DNA of 27,415 bases from a virus (IMGVR_UViG_3300009149_006176:1-27415), one strand, 5' to 3'; positions 7,101-14,481 are shown, counted from the stretch's first letter. The notes: generated from the sequence alone by a model not told the origin. A program made the numbers and translations.

Positions 7101-9976
7101 TATTTTGCTTCTCCTGTAACATCAAATTTGCGTGTTGCCTTGCCCGTAACTGTATATCTGTGTCTCGCTTCCATTATAACTTCATACTTGCGATTAGCCT
7201 GGCTTTTAACAGTATATTTGTGCCGAGTGAACCCCAAAATATCATAAGCTCGCCGTGCCCAACCTTTAACACTGGTATGGAAAAGATTAGTCCAAGCACC
7301 ACTAACTTTGATTCCCATCTTAACTGTGGTTTCTCTTATGCGAGTTAGAGAGACAATAGTTTTTATTCCCACCTTGACTGTAGCAGTGCGGAGAAGAGTC
7401 CTGAGTCTAGTTGCTGTGACTTTCACCCCCACCTTAACCGTAGCAGTCCGAATAAGAGAACGAAGCCTCGTGGAAGTAACCTTCACCCCAATCTTGACTG
7501 TAGTGGTTCGGATAAAAGAACTGAGCTTAGTAGCACTAACCTTGACTCCGACTTTTACTGTGGTGGTTTGAAAGAAGATTTTGAACTTGATTGCTGTTAC
7601 TTTAGTGCCTACTTTAATAGTGGTGCTTCTTATGCGGGTCAGGGAAACAGTAACCTTTGTTCCAACTTTAACAGTAGCAGAGCGAATAAAAGAACAATGC
7701 CTTGAAGATGTAACTTTGGCACCAACCTTAACCGTTGCAATTCGTATAGTTTCTTGCACCCCCCAAACTCCCCAAGTTGGCTCTGGGTCAGCATACTTCG
7801 CCATAAAGATATAATCAAAATAAATATCCTCAGTTCGAGCACTTGTAATCCTTACACTTGTAAAGGCGGGAAGCCAATCATAGGTGTCAGTATCTACTGA
7901 TATTCCATCTACTAGATATATCCAAAGCCCCGCAGCATTTTTGGTAGCTTCTAGACTATGCCAATCAGTGTCTGGCACAATATCTACAGAAGCCAAACTT
8001 ACTATAGTCTCGCCATTCCTTAAATAGAAGCGAACAAAACCAGCTTGTTCTAGATACTGCACAAAGACATAATAGGTAGCACTTTGATAAACAATATAGT
8101 CGTAGCATTGACCGCTAGGAGCTGTGCCGCCTGTCTGCAACCGCTGTCTAACAATCCATCTGAAAGCATCTCCAATGATACTTCCATAATCCCTATGAAG
8201 CGTATCACCATTCTTAACTGTTAGAATACCATCTGACACGCTTGGAGTTCCTGCATCAGTAGTCCAATCAGCAATACTATCAAAATCCTCAAAGAAATCA
8301 GGAAAAGTGTTTGCTCCGTTACTTCCTGACTCAGCATCCGCTTTACCATAGTAAATATAGAAAGTGGCTGAATCTGGGTCAGCAGGAATGCTATCAAATT
8401 CTACCCAGTAAGTAGCTTTATCCATTCCCTGGATTATTGTCTTTACAATGTTGTCGCTACCTGCGGGATTCCCTCTTTCGGCAAACCACATCACATCTTC
8501 ATTTGGCTCTTTTCCTAATCCCTGAATGTTATCTACTGCAATGGGTATAGTGTAAGTATCGATTAGCTCAAATTCAGAACCCGTCCAGTGATAACAACGA
8601 CATTCTTTTGCAGTATGTCTAGTTACATAGATATAATCGTTTAACCAGCAAATCCCCTGATTGTATGCTGAATATCTTAAAGGATAATCAGCTTGATGCT
8701 CCCAACTTGTGTTGTATTTAGAAACATAATTGTAATCATGATAGACAACCCACCAAGCATCATCGTAATAGGCACAGCCCTCACACCAGTGGTCTAAAAC
8801 TTGATGCTCTTCCACATAAGATAAATCACTACAGTTGAAGACCTTGATGTATCCTACTGGAGGCGTTGCATTATAGTTATTTGCTCCGAGATATAACTTA
8901 TCTCCATGAACATGAAGAGAGTTGACTTGCGCCATATCTGTGCCATCAGTATTAGCGTGGTCATTGCTGGTAACTAAAGTTCCATTCTTCTGGCGTTTCT
9001 GAATTACGCCTGACGAACAGGTATAGAGGTATGCCCCATCTGAGGCGACACCTTGGGTAGCATGCATATCACTCAGTCTGCTATCAAAGGAGAAGGAGGA
9101 GGCAAAATCTCCGTTATTAAGTAAAGTCTCATAGTAGAGTATAATCTCATTCAACTGGCAGTAATTATCACTACCGTATGTGCTAGTAACATATACCCTG
9201 TAGTATCTATAAGCAATAGAATTACTGAGTAGCCATTCCTGCCAATCTGGAGTATTAGCAGCAGTAGTCGATAGGATGTCAGTCCAGTCAGAATCATTGT
9301 TTGAACCTTGTAGTATGAAGGCATTGACCGTGCTACCAGTTCCCCTATCACGAGCTTGGAAACGGAGCTTCTTGGTAACTCGTGTTATGCCTTCACCTAG
9401 GTCATACTTCACCCAGTGTGGAAACGCTGTGTTTGTGCTTGACCAATAGATGGGTCCCTTATCAAAAGCCTTGGCAGCATTACGAGCCTCATCATATTCA
9501 GAATCAGCACTTGCTATCCCATCAAAAAGAAAATCAACATATACAGTAACACTTTGTCTTTCTCGCCAAGGGTCTAAAAGGGATATACCATCAGCTTTAG
9601 TAAAGCGAACATCATTGAAGTCATCACGACAATGATTACTGAGATAGACAACATCTTCAAGGTCAGCACCAACTCCCCTATGAACAGTTAATTTCTTCTG
9701 GTAGTTAATGTGCCTACAGTCATAGGTTTCCCCAGAGGTGGTAGAACCTGGATAGACTATACTGATTGCTAAATGAGTAGCATCAGTTACGCCTTCTATG
9801 GTATACCAATTATCATCTGGCAGTTGAATCTGGTCTCCAACTGCCCATTCCAAAAAAGCAGTGCCATCGCCAACAACATCTTTTGAAGCCTCGGTAACTG
9901 CTATAGTGCCAGCAATAGAACCAGCACCATTGATGGTTATTTGTTTGCGATAGTTATATCCTGATAGCCAAGCCAT
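7100..9976 (-). CDS. Multidomain adhesin/receptor-binding tail protein with DUF2341 and discoidin-like domains (958 aa)
   Basis: I start at the ATG at 9976 because GAGGAG lies 6-7 bases upstream. DUF2341 begins at residues 1-15 (WLSGYNYRKQITI) and 85-137 (FNDVRFTKADGISLLDPWRE) and resumes at about 515-570 (ATYWVEFDSIPADPDSATFY, then IYYGKADAES). Between the halves are an F5/8 type C (discoidin) domain (about 150-282, FPHWVKYDLGEGITRVTKKL ... YYRVYV) and a propeller-like region (about 295-510). A concanavalin/LamG-like sandwich follows (about 565-745). Then come eight basic repeats of 18-20 residues (747-895, consensus TVKVGxKVT) and a tail of shorter RKYxV/RHRYTV repeats. These sugar- and surface-binding modules point to host attachment. 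An in-frame hydrophobic extension upstream is listed separately. Confidence 0.8.
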   Translation of the reverse strand: MAWLSGYNYRKQITINGAGSIAGTIAVTEASKDVVGDGTAFLEWAVGDQIQLPDDNWYTIEGVTDATHLAISIVYPGSTTSGETYDCRHINYQKKLTVHRGVGADLEDVVYLSNHCRDDFNDVRFTKADGISLLDPWRERQSVTVYVDFLFDGIASADSEYDEARNAAKAFDKGPIYWSSTNTAFPHWVKYDLGEGITRVTKKLRFQARDRGTGSTVNAFILQGSNNDSDWTDILSTTAANTPDWQEWLLSNSIAYRYYRVYVTSTYGSDNYCQLNEIILYYETLLNNGDFASSFSFDSRLSDMHATQGVASDGAYLYTCSSGVIQKRQKNGTLVTSNDHANTDGTDMAQVNSLHVHGDKLYLGANNYNATPPVGYIKVFNCSDLSYVEEHQVLDHWCEGCAYYDDAWWVVYHDYNYVSKYNTSWEHQADYPLRYSAYNQGICWLNDYIYVTRHTAKECRCYHWTGSEFELIDTYTIPIAVDNIQGLGKEPNEDVMWFAERGNPAGSDNIVKTIIQGMDKATYWVEFDSIPADPDSATFYIYYGKADAESGSNGANTFPDFFEDFDSIADWTTDAGTPSVSDGILTVKNGDTLHRDYGSIIGDAFRWIVRQRLQTGGTAPSGQCYDYIVYQSATYYVFVQYLEQAGFVRFYLRNGETIVSLASVDIVPDTDWHSLEATKNAAGLWIYLVDGISVDTDTYDWLPAFTSVRITSARTEDIYFDYIFMAKYADPEPTWGVWGVQETIRIATVKVGAKVTSSRHCSFIRSATVKVGTKVTVSLTRIRSTTIKVGTKVTAIKFKIFFQTTTVKVGVKVSATKLSSFIRTTTVKIGVKVTSTRLRSLIRTATVKVGVKVTATRLRTLLRTATVKVGIKTIVSLTRIRETTVKMGIKVSGAWTNLFHTSVKGWARRAYDILGFTRHKYTVKSQANRKYEVIMEARHRYTVTGKATRKFDVTGEAK
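7292..7738 (-). repeat. Coding tandem repeat, eight units of 54-60 bp
   Basis: Eight consecutive units encode variants of ATVKVGxKVTxxxxxxxIRT: six full units of 20 or 18 residues are easy to align, a seventh of 18 residues is the same length as the second (both contain VSLTRIR), and the eighth is truncated at VSGAW. The units are strongly basic and carry no acidic residue except E in the seventh. A second short-period array (about 10 residues: HKYTVKSQANR, KYEVIMEARH, RYTVTGKATR, KFDVTGEAK) follows before the stop. Confidence 0.85.
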
Positions 9977-10078
9977 AGTTTTCTCCTCGTGAATTATTGG
10001 GAGGCAAGATGTAGCTAATAATACAAGGCATATCAGAATTAGATTGCCTTTGCGAATCATGCCAATAGTATAACCCAA
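9977..10078 (-). other. In-frame signal-peptide-like extension upstream of the adhesin gene
   Basis: The adhesin reading frame stays open for 34 codons above its preferred start. The extension reads MIRKGNLILICLVLLATSCL from an ATG at 10060: a basic N-terminus, a hydrophobic core and ATSC, a poor-to-fair lipobox. There is no ribosome-binding site, but TATACT lies six bases before this ATG. It may be a relic of a secreted ancestor, an alternative start or chance. Confidence 0.35.
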
Positions 10079-10100
10079 AATAGAGCTTCATTTAGCCTTC

Positions 10101-10499
10101 CTATGCCCCTACTTCATATTCGCAGTTTATAACCTCTTGTAGCTTCTCGTTGATAGCTAACACAACATCAGCCGCATACCTATGCCACGCCAATACATTA
10201 TTGGTTGGATTAACAGCGCAACTGATTTCAGCACCTTTTAATGTAGCTGCCGCTCCCGCAGTCCAGGTATAATCTGCTGTGGCTGTAGCTGTAGCAACTG
10301 TCATTTCATCGCCAGTTAGCTCGTGAATTGTTAAGCCTGTCTTTGTGCATAGTGTGGTTGGTGAAACGCTAGCCGCAGTAAACGCACTCATATCCCCCTC
10401 GTCAAGACAGATATGAGTTAGCTTGGTTGCCGCATCACCTGTTAGAAGATTAGCTGATACACTATAGAGTTTTACCGTTGGGGAACTTCCCTCTGCCAT
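10101..10499 (-). CDS. Beta-rich virion-type protein of unknown function (132 aa)
   Basis: Low in charge and rich in A, T and S, with alternating strands (SPTVKLYSVSANLLTGDAAT, KLTHICLDEGDMSAFTAASV, CTKTGLTIHELTGDEMTVAT) and a short C-terminal helix (LAWHRYAADVVLAINEKLQE). No signal peptide or membrane segment. This composition fits a phage tail or capsid accessory protein, and it sits directly upstream of the adhesin gene with a strong GGAGG site. I do not recognise the family; a fibre-attachment or tail-end role is a guess from position. Confidence 0.55.
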   Translation of the reverse strand: MAEGSSPTVKLYSVSANLLTGDAATKLTHICLDEGDMSAFTAASVSPTTLCTKTGLTIHELTGDEMTVATATATADYTWTAGAAATLKGAEISCAVNPTNNVLAWHRYAADVVLAINEKLQEVINCEYEVGA

Positions 10500-10504
10500 T
10501 TTGT

Positions 10505-10735
10505 TTACCTCCTATATCTAAAATAAATTATCATCGCCCTAAGTAAGGTCAACGGAGTTAAGTCTCCGTTCCTAAAGCTGTAGGGCAAGTCGTCATTCTT
10601 GTGTGCCTGGCAGCATTTTATCCGCCAACTTTCGTATCGCACAAAGGGGTTATCGCTCCTGAATTGCACAATGAGTTTATCGTCTTTGGTATAACACCTA
10701 ACCTGGGAGGTAATTCTTGCCCCTATTCCTGCCAT
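10505..10735 (-). CDS. Small basic protein of unknown function (76 aa)
   Basis: Begins MAGIGARITSQVRCYTKDDK and contains predicted beta strands (LIVQFRSDNPFVRYESWRIK), two adjacent Cys (KCCQAH) and a basic C-terminus (RAMIIYFRYRR). Its ATG directly follows the TAA of the 59-residue gene upstream, so it is operonic. The family is not recognised. A tail-completion or connector role would be consistent with position but is unsupported by motif. Confidence 0.5.
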   Translation of the reverse strand: MAGIGARITSQVRCYTKDDKLIVQFRSDNPFVRYESWRIKCCQAHKNDDLPYSFRNGDLTPLTLLRAMIIYFRYRR

Positions 10736-10915
10736 TTAACCCTTCTTGGCTAATCCCTTGCCAGTCTTTTTCCTTGCCATCTCGTAGCAAATAGCTGCCG
10801 CCTGGTCTGGCTCTCGCCCGCCTCTCCTCTCTATGCGAATACAGGCACTAATAGCAGCTTCAATCTGTGCATCTGAGCTTTTCTTTGTTAAATTATCAAT
10901 CATTGGTATTGGCAT
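10736..10915 (-). CDS. Small helical basic protein (59 aa)
   Basis: An AAAGGAGGG site precedes ATG 10915. The product starts MPIPMIDNLTKKSSDAQIEA, continues as one helix (AISACIRIERRGGREPDQAA, AICYEMARKKTG) and ends KGLAKKG. The REPDQAAAICYEM segment is a motif I associate with short phage/host proteins of unknown role that sit among head and tail genes. Tightly linked on both sides. Confidence 0.6.
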   Translation of the reverse strand: MPIPMIDNLTKKSSDAQIEAAISACIRIERRGGREPDQAAAICYEMARKKTGKGLAKKG

Positions 10916-10927
10916 ACCTTCCCTCCT

Positions 10928-11104
10928 TTATGTTCCTTCCTCTTCGGACAAAAGCTCCAATAAACCTCTAAACCGCCATGAACATACTGAAAACCTTTTC
11001 TCTATGTCTTTACTGCCACATTTGGGGCACTTCACTTCACCTTCGGGGTTCAACTCCTCAAAGGTGTTGTGGCATCTATCGCACTGGAATTCCCTTATTG
11101 GCAT
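10928..11104 (-). CDS. FmdB-type zinc-ribbon protein (58 aa)
   Basis: MPIREFQCDRCHNTFEELNP followed by a CPKCG knuckle (C8-x2-C11 and C26-x2-C29, with the run SKDIEKRFS) matches the FmdB/CxxC small zinc-ribbon family. FmdB-type ribbons usually begin MPIYEYxCxxCG and end near KxxxxS, as this does, and are thought to be regulatory or nucleic-acid-associated. The rest is a short helical tail (SWRFRGLLELLSEEEG). Its ATG overlaps the stop of the upstream gene. Its role inside a virion operon is unclear. Confidence 0.75.
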   Translation of the reverse strand: MPIREFQCDRCHNTFEELNPEGEVKCPKCGSKDIEKRFSVCSWRFRGLLELLSEEEGT

Positions 11105-11286
11105 TATTTCCCTCGCGCTAAGTCAATCTGGGAAGCTTGCCCTACTATCCTCTGCTTCATTAGCTCTATTGCCCCTACCATCACAAAGGCCACATGTTCG
11201 CCATCGGATACTATTTCAAAGCATCCGCCATCCTTGATTTCCTTAGCTGTTAGTTGCTTAACTTGTGTAATTGAAACTTGTTTCAT
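11104..11286 (-). CDS. Phd/YefM-like small protein (60 aa)
   Basis: The order strand-helix-strand-strand (SITQVKQL, TAKEIKDG, GCFEIVSDGEHVAFVMVGAI, ELMKQRIVGQ) is that of the N-terminal DNA-binding domain of Phd/YefM antitoxins, where a 'xFxIxxxGxxVAxVxxxxxxE' pattern is usual. No toxin gene is adjacent: the neighbours are a zinc ribbon downstream and the decoration-like gene upstream. It may be an orphan regulator or a structural protein of similar fold. AGGAGG precedes the ATG. Confidence 0.5.
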   Translation of the reverse strand: MKQVSITQVKQLTAKEIKDGGCFEIVSDGEHVAFVMVGAIELMKQRIVGQASQIDLARGK

Positions 11287-11302
11287 AAGCCCTCCTAATA
11301 GA

Positions 11303-11327
11303 AGGGGGTTTAAGCCTACAACCCCCT
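11303..11327 (-). terminator. Hairpin after the decoration-like gene (weak terminator or processing site)
   Basis: An 8-bp perfect stem (AGGGGGTT/AACCCCCT, 11303-11310 with 11320-11327) with a 9-base loop lies just below the stop codon of the 294-residue gene. The minus-strand sequence after it (TCTATT) has few T, so strong intrinsic termination is unlikely. It may attenuate or stabilise the capsid mRNA 3' end. Confidence 0.5.
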
Positions 11328-11340
11328 AAAGCCATTTAGG

Positions 11341-12225
11341 TTACACCCACTCCATCAACATTGTGACCACACCATCAACATAACCAGTTCCTGTAGCAGC
11401 AGTCAGAATCAACCGCAACTCATCACTAGCAGCCAAAGTAGCTCCTGCTCCTCCCGCTGTTGCTATGGACACTGGCGTGTTTACAGTGCTAGTCATATCC
11501 CAACCAGAAGCATTAAGCACAACATCTCCAGCCCCAGGAGCTTCTCCTGTAGTACACTTCTCCACATTCAGCGTGCCAGTAGCAGATGATATTGTGCCAT
11601 GCGCCTCGTATGCACTGACAACCTTACAAGCTGCTGGAGCAACCCAGAAGCCCTTAGCTACATCAGCAAGAGCAATGTCATTATAGGTAACTGCGAAGCG
11701 TTGACCTTTGATGATTTGCGAAGCGACTCCAGCAGTTAAGGTAGCTATTCCAGTCAGAGTTGTTGTAGTACCAACCTGAAGAGTACCAGCCAGATTAAGG
11801 TTCGTGTCTGTTAGATAGTTCATTGGAAGAACCATAACTCTACCTACAGCCAATACCCACCCAGCATGTTGCTTGAGAGTGCCAACAGCAGAACTTATCT
11901 TACCAGCATCGCCAACATAGATAGCATCACTGATTTCAGTCGCAGCAGCCACGAAACTTCCTGCCGTAACCACACCGCCTACTGCTATGGTAGGTGAAGC
12001 CTTTAACTCAACAGCTAAAGCACAGGTGATAGTATCGCCAGCAGTTCCGTTCTCACAAGCAACGGCACGCGCAGCTATAGAAGTAGTGGTATTAGCCAAT
12101 ATCATTCCATCATTAGCAGTATCGAGAGCTAGCAAGTCTCCAACTACACAATCAGCAAAGAGCAAAGCCCTGAACCTTCCCCAGCTATGCAGAATTATTT
12201 TTCCGCCTACATCTGTAAAAGCCAT
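11341..12225 (-). CDS. Capsid decoration/head-fibre-like protein (294 aa)
   Basis: The N-terminal half is rich in small residues with short strands (VVGDLLALDTANDGMILANT, AARAVACENGTAGDTITCAL, then SDAIYVGDAGKISSAVG) and resembles the DUF2190 / capsid-fibre decoration fold. The C-terminal half (about 165-294) is a separate beta-sandwich (IIKGQRFAVTYNDIALADVA ... LAASDELRLILTAATGTG). It immediately follows the major capsid gene, where decoration and head-fibre proteins usually sit. It would coat the outside of the head. No signal peptide. The two-domain layout is unusual for a minimal DUF2190 protein. Confidence 0.6.
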   Translation of the reverse strand: MAFTDVGGKIILHSWGRFRALLFADCVVGDLLALDTANDGMILANTTTSIAARAVACENGTAGDTITCALAVELKASPTIAVGGVVTAGSFVAAATEISDAIYVGDAGKISSAVGTLKQHAGWVLAVGRVMVLPMNYLTDTNLNLAGTLQVGTTTTLTGIATLTAGVASQIIKGQRFAVTYNDIALADVAKGFWVAPAACKVVSAYEAHGTISSATGTLNVEKCTTGEAPGAGDVVLNASGWDMTSTVNTPVSIATAGGAGATLAASDELRLILTAATGTGYVDGVVTMLMEWV

Positions 12226-12322
12226 TTATTTATTCTCCTTTTTATTATTTCTGGTTACTTTTGTCGGCGTAGCCAGTAAAGCCTTCGGTCACCCGATTTC
12301 TCGACCTAATCAAGAACCCCTA

Positions 12323-13297
12323 CTATGCAGCAGCAGATACGTTCTCAATGCCGCATATCTTCGAACAGGATAAAAGATTCTGGAGCATCATGCTCACATA
12401 CCATTTAATCCTGAAACGACTGGCATCCTTTAACTCCAGGTCTCCTAACGGAACGGTTGTCATTGCTCCGTTCTGGATGCCGCAACAACCCTTGGGGTCA
12501 AAGCTCAAGACAAAGATAGTTGTAGCATACTCGCCAGCTACACTGGGAGCAGTCCAACTTATGCCTTCATCGTGGTCTTGACCATACTTCCCACCATACG
12601 ATTCATTGCAGTTCTCAGCATCGCTAATGTAATCACTCACTCCAACAGGAATAGCGAAAACCGTTTGAACACGCTTGTTAGCAAGGTCACCATAAGTAAT
12701 CCCACCAGCAGTCCGCAGATAGGTATTGATGTTCCGCCTCATTTGTTTTGACATCATCATAATGTCAGGAGTGAAGCCCTTAATCATGTCTATCGTAGCT
12801 TCCAGCTTGGTCATACTTAGTGCCTCAGCAGCATCCACGGCTGAACCCATCGCCTGCGTGTTATAAGTAGCACTACTAATCAGGTAATGAAGTCCGCTAA
12901 AAGCCTTCAAGTCTACGCCTGAATAGCCGTAGTAAAACTGTGTCATAAAAGCCTTTTTAACAGCCTTTACCTTGGCAGCTATCGCTTCAGCCTTAAGGTC
13001 ATTTACGTTAGACCTTGTGGCTTTCAGGAAGTTGTCAACATCAGCATCTCCACCCAGGATAGCTAATACTGCAGTCGCAGGAGTAACGGTAGGAGTAGAT
13101 TCTACCCAGTCATCACCCACACCATAGAACCGAGCCGTAGCTTCGGTTAATTCCGTGTTATAGGTTAAACCGTTACCCACAATGGTAATAAAAGGCAATC
13201 GCTCCAGAATGGGGTCATCTTTGATAAACTTTTCAATTACGCCGGCTTGCAAAATATCGTTAGATAGTTTCGCAGCCTCGTCTAATGTATAAGCCAT
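12323..13297 (-). CDS. Major capsid protein, HK97 fold (324 aa)
   Basis: The N-terminus (MAYTLDEAAKLSNDILQAGV, then IEKFIKDDPILERLPFITIV, GNGLTYNTEL) is the hallmark of a widespread HK97-fold capsid family whose members open with a helix before the 'LPF..V.GN...Y' element. The body has a long spine helix (about 90-120, VNDLKAEAIAAKVKAVKKAF), a P-domain with MSMTKLEATIDMIKG-like helices and TPDIMMMSKQMRRNINTYLR, and a C-terminal strand (ASRFRIKWYVSMMLQN). It lies directly after the scaffold gene and before the decoration-like gene. There is no N-terminal delta domain, consistent with the separate scaffold. Confidence 0.92.
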   Translation of the reverse strand: MAYTLDEAAKLSNDILQAGVIEKFIKDDPILERLPFITIVGNGLTYNTELTEATARFYGVGDDWVESTPTVTPATAVLAILGGDADVDNFLKATRSNVNDLKAEAIAAKVKAVKKAFMTQFYYGYSGVDLKAFSGLHYLISSATYNTQAMGSAVDAAEALSMTKLEATIDMIKGFTPDIMMMSKQMRRNINTYLRTAGGITYGDLANKRVQTVFAIPVGVSDYISDAENCNESYGGKYGQDHDEGISWTAPSVAGEYATTIFVLSFDPKGCCGIQNGAMTTVPLGDLELKDASRFRIKWYVSMMLQNLLSCSKICGIENVSAAA

Positions 13298-13315
13298 TTA
13301 ATTCACCTTTTTTGT

Positions 13316-14026
13316 TTATTTTTGCCCTTTCGTTAGGGCATGAAGGATTTTTCCATCAGCAGATAAGTCTCGCCAATTTCCCGATGGCGCACTTGGTCCG
13401 CCAGCACTAGGACTGCTTAAACCTTGTTTCTTCAGTTCCTGCTCAAGTAAGACTTTGGCGTTTTCCTTAACTTGCTTCTGCGTCTCTTCCTTTTGCTTTG
13501 CTTCAACCTTGCCCCTGAGATATTTCAAAGCCTCGCTGGGGCTTCGGTCTTCAGCAACAGCTTCCTTTATAAGAGGGGCATCCGGGTCAAGTCCCTGGAA
13601 GTCCATATAAGCCACAAACCTTGACACATCCGGGTCAGTAACAATCTCTGGTTTTGCCAGCGTTGCCCTTCGCTGTGCCAATTCGTCCCTGTGGCTAAGT
13701 TTATGGGGCTTGACTTCCTCTACAGATTCGCCACGCAATTCCTCTATGTAATCCAGAGTTATTGCCTGAGTCTCCTGCATCTCCCCTATTATCTGTTTCA
13801 ACCCAGCTATTTCCTGGGCTGGCATCCCACGCCTTTCATCGCTCTTGAGTATTCCCTGAAGTCTCTTGATTTCGCCTTCCTTGCGTTCAAGTTCCGTTCT
13901 TAGGCTTTCTATTTCTTGTGGTGCTACAACCTGCTCAGTCTGTCCCTCCGCTTCGGGTGTTTCCTGCACCTCTGTTTCGATTACTTCCTGAGTGTCCTGC
14001 AATACCTCGTTTTCTTTTTCAGCCAT
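13316..14026 (-). CDS. Scaffolding protein (236 aa)
   Basis: Very acidic, Glu/Gln-rich and helical: an unstructured N-terminus (QEVIETEVQETPEAEGQTEQ), a coiled coil (about residues 38-95, IESLRTELERKEGEIKRLQG), and a second helix (VEAKQKEETQKQVKENAKVL, then LLEQELKKQG). A flexible Gly/Ser/Pro patch (SSPSAGGPSAPSGNWRDLS) precedes a short basic C-terminal helix (ILHALTKGQK), the usual capsid-binding end of scaffolds. It sits directly upstream of the major capsid gene with a strong AAAGGAGG site. It would be lost or cleaved during head maturation. Two terminators lie just upstream of its start. Confidence 0.85.
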   Translation of the reverse strand: MAEKENEVLQDTQEVIETEVQETPEAEGQTEQVVAPQEIESLRTELERKEGEIKRLQGILKSDERRGMPAQEIAGLKQIIGEMQETQAITLDYIEELRGESVEEVKPHKLSHRDELAQRRATLAKPEIVTDPDVSRFVAYMDFQGLDPDAPLIKEAVAEDRSPSEALKYLRGKVEAKQKEETQKQVKENAKVLLEQELKKQGLSSPSAGGPSAPSGNWRDLSADGKILHALTKGQK

Positions 14027-14076
14027 TCTAAATCCTCCTTTTTCTGTCCATCGCTCTATGGCGATTCACAGTTAAT

Positions 14077-14099
14077 AAAAAACCCACCGAGAGGTGGGT
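14077..14099 (-). terminator. Intrinsic terminator (second of a tandem pair)
   Basis: On the minus strand ACCCACC-TCTC-GGTGGGT (14099-14082) is a 7-bp perfect stem with a 4-base loop, followed by a run of T (14082-14077). It ends about 50 bases before the scaffold start codon. Confidence 0.85.
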
Positions 14100-14102
14100 A
14101 TT

Positions 14103-14131
14103 AAAAAGCCCGCATCGACCTTTTGGCGGGC
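14103..14131 (-). terminator. Intrinsic terminator (first of a tandem pair)
   Basis: GCCCGC (14131-14126) pairs with GCGGGC (14113-14108) on the minus strand across a 12-base loop, followed by five T (14107-14103). It is directly followed by a second terminator, so minus-strand transcripts coming from the 1557-codon gene meet two stops in 55 bases. Confidence 0.82.
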
Positions 14132-14304
14132 ATTCTTAATCAAATGTAAGCGCCTAAAATTGGCGGTTAGAATTCCAGATGTGATAAAGTTATTGGGAAA
14201 AGTCCGTTACCCCCCATTTTCGGCAAATCACAGACACAAGAATTTGACATTGGGGGCTTTCAAGATGTTGTGGTTTAATGGTAAAACCTACAAGATGTGG
14301 GGTA

Positions 14305-14332
14305 TTGACAAATATTGGTAAGAGTTTAGAAT
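14305..14332 (+). promoter_or_regulatory. Candidate plus-strand promoter upstream of the repeat element
   Basis: TTGACA (14305-14310), a 16-base spacer and TAGAAT (14327-14332). A transcript starting near 14339 would carry the whole 76-bp repeat pair in its leader and then the small membrane gene. The 140 bases between the terminators and this site hold no recognisable gene; an 18-codon reading frame at 14265 has no convincing ribosome site. Confidence 0.45.
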
Positions 14333-14344
14333 ATTAAATGAGGC

Positions 14345-14481
14345 ATGCATGCGAAAGGGCGAACTGAGTGAGCTCACCCAGCGAACCTATACCAGACATG
14401 CATGTCTCACCCATGGGGGTATGCATGCGAGTGAGGGGACCGAGGTGGCCACTTCGGAGAACTTTTACCAGGTATGCATGC
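14345..14481. repeat. Two tandem copies of a 76-bp palindromic element with ATGCATGC ends
   Basis: ATGCAT occurs at 14345, 14398, 14421 and 14474, so spacing is 53, 23, 53: two units with a 76-bp period. Both units share ATGCATGCGA at the left, and GAACYTWTACCAGRYATGCATG-like ends at the right (40 of 60 bases identical overall). The centres are 18-base inverted repeats: CTGAGTGAGCTCACCCAG (14364-14381) and CCGAGGTGGCCACTTCGG (14440-14457). Four of nine base pairs differ between units yet stay paired. 14394-14407 is itself a perfect 14-bp palindrome. The function is unknown: protein-binding, recombination or an RNA element are possible. Confidence 0.85.

Noticed and set aside
11104-11286. Complete toxin-antitoxin pair
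   Set aside because: The Phd/YefM-like protein has no adjacent toxin-like gene; both neighbours are of other types.
14244-14249. A further TTGACA on the plus strand upstream of the repeat element
   Set aside because: No -10-like sequence lies 16-18 bases downstream.
14094-14321. Plus-strand 75-codon frame and, within it, an 18-codon frame at 14265
   Set aside because: The long frame runs across the terminator hairpins and has no ribosome site; the short one is too short to support.
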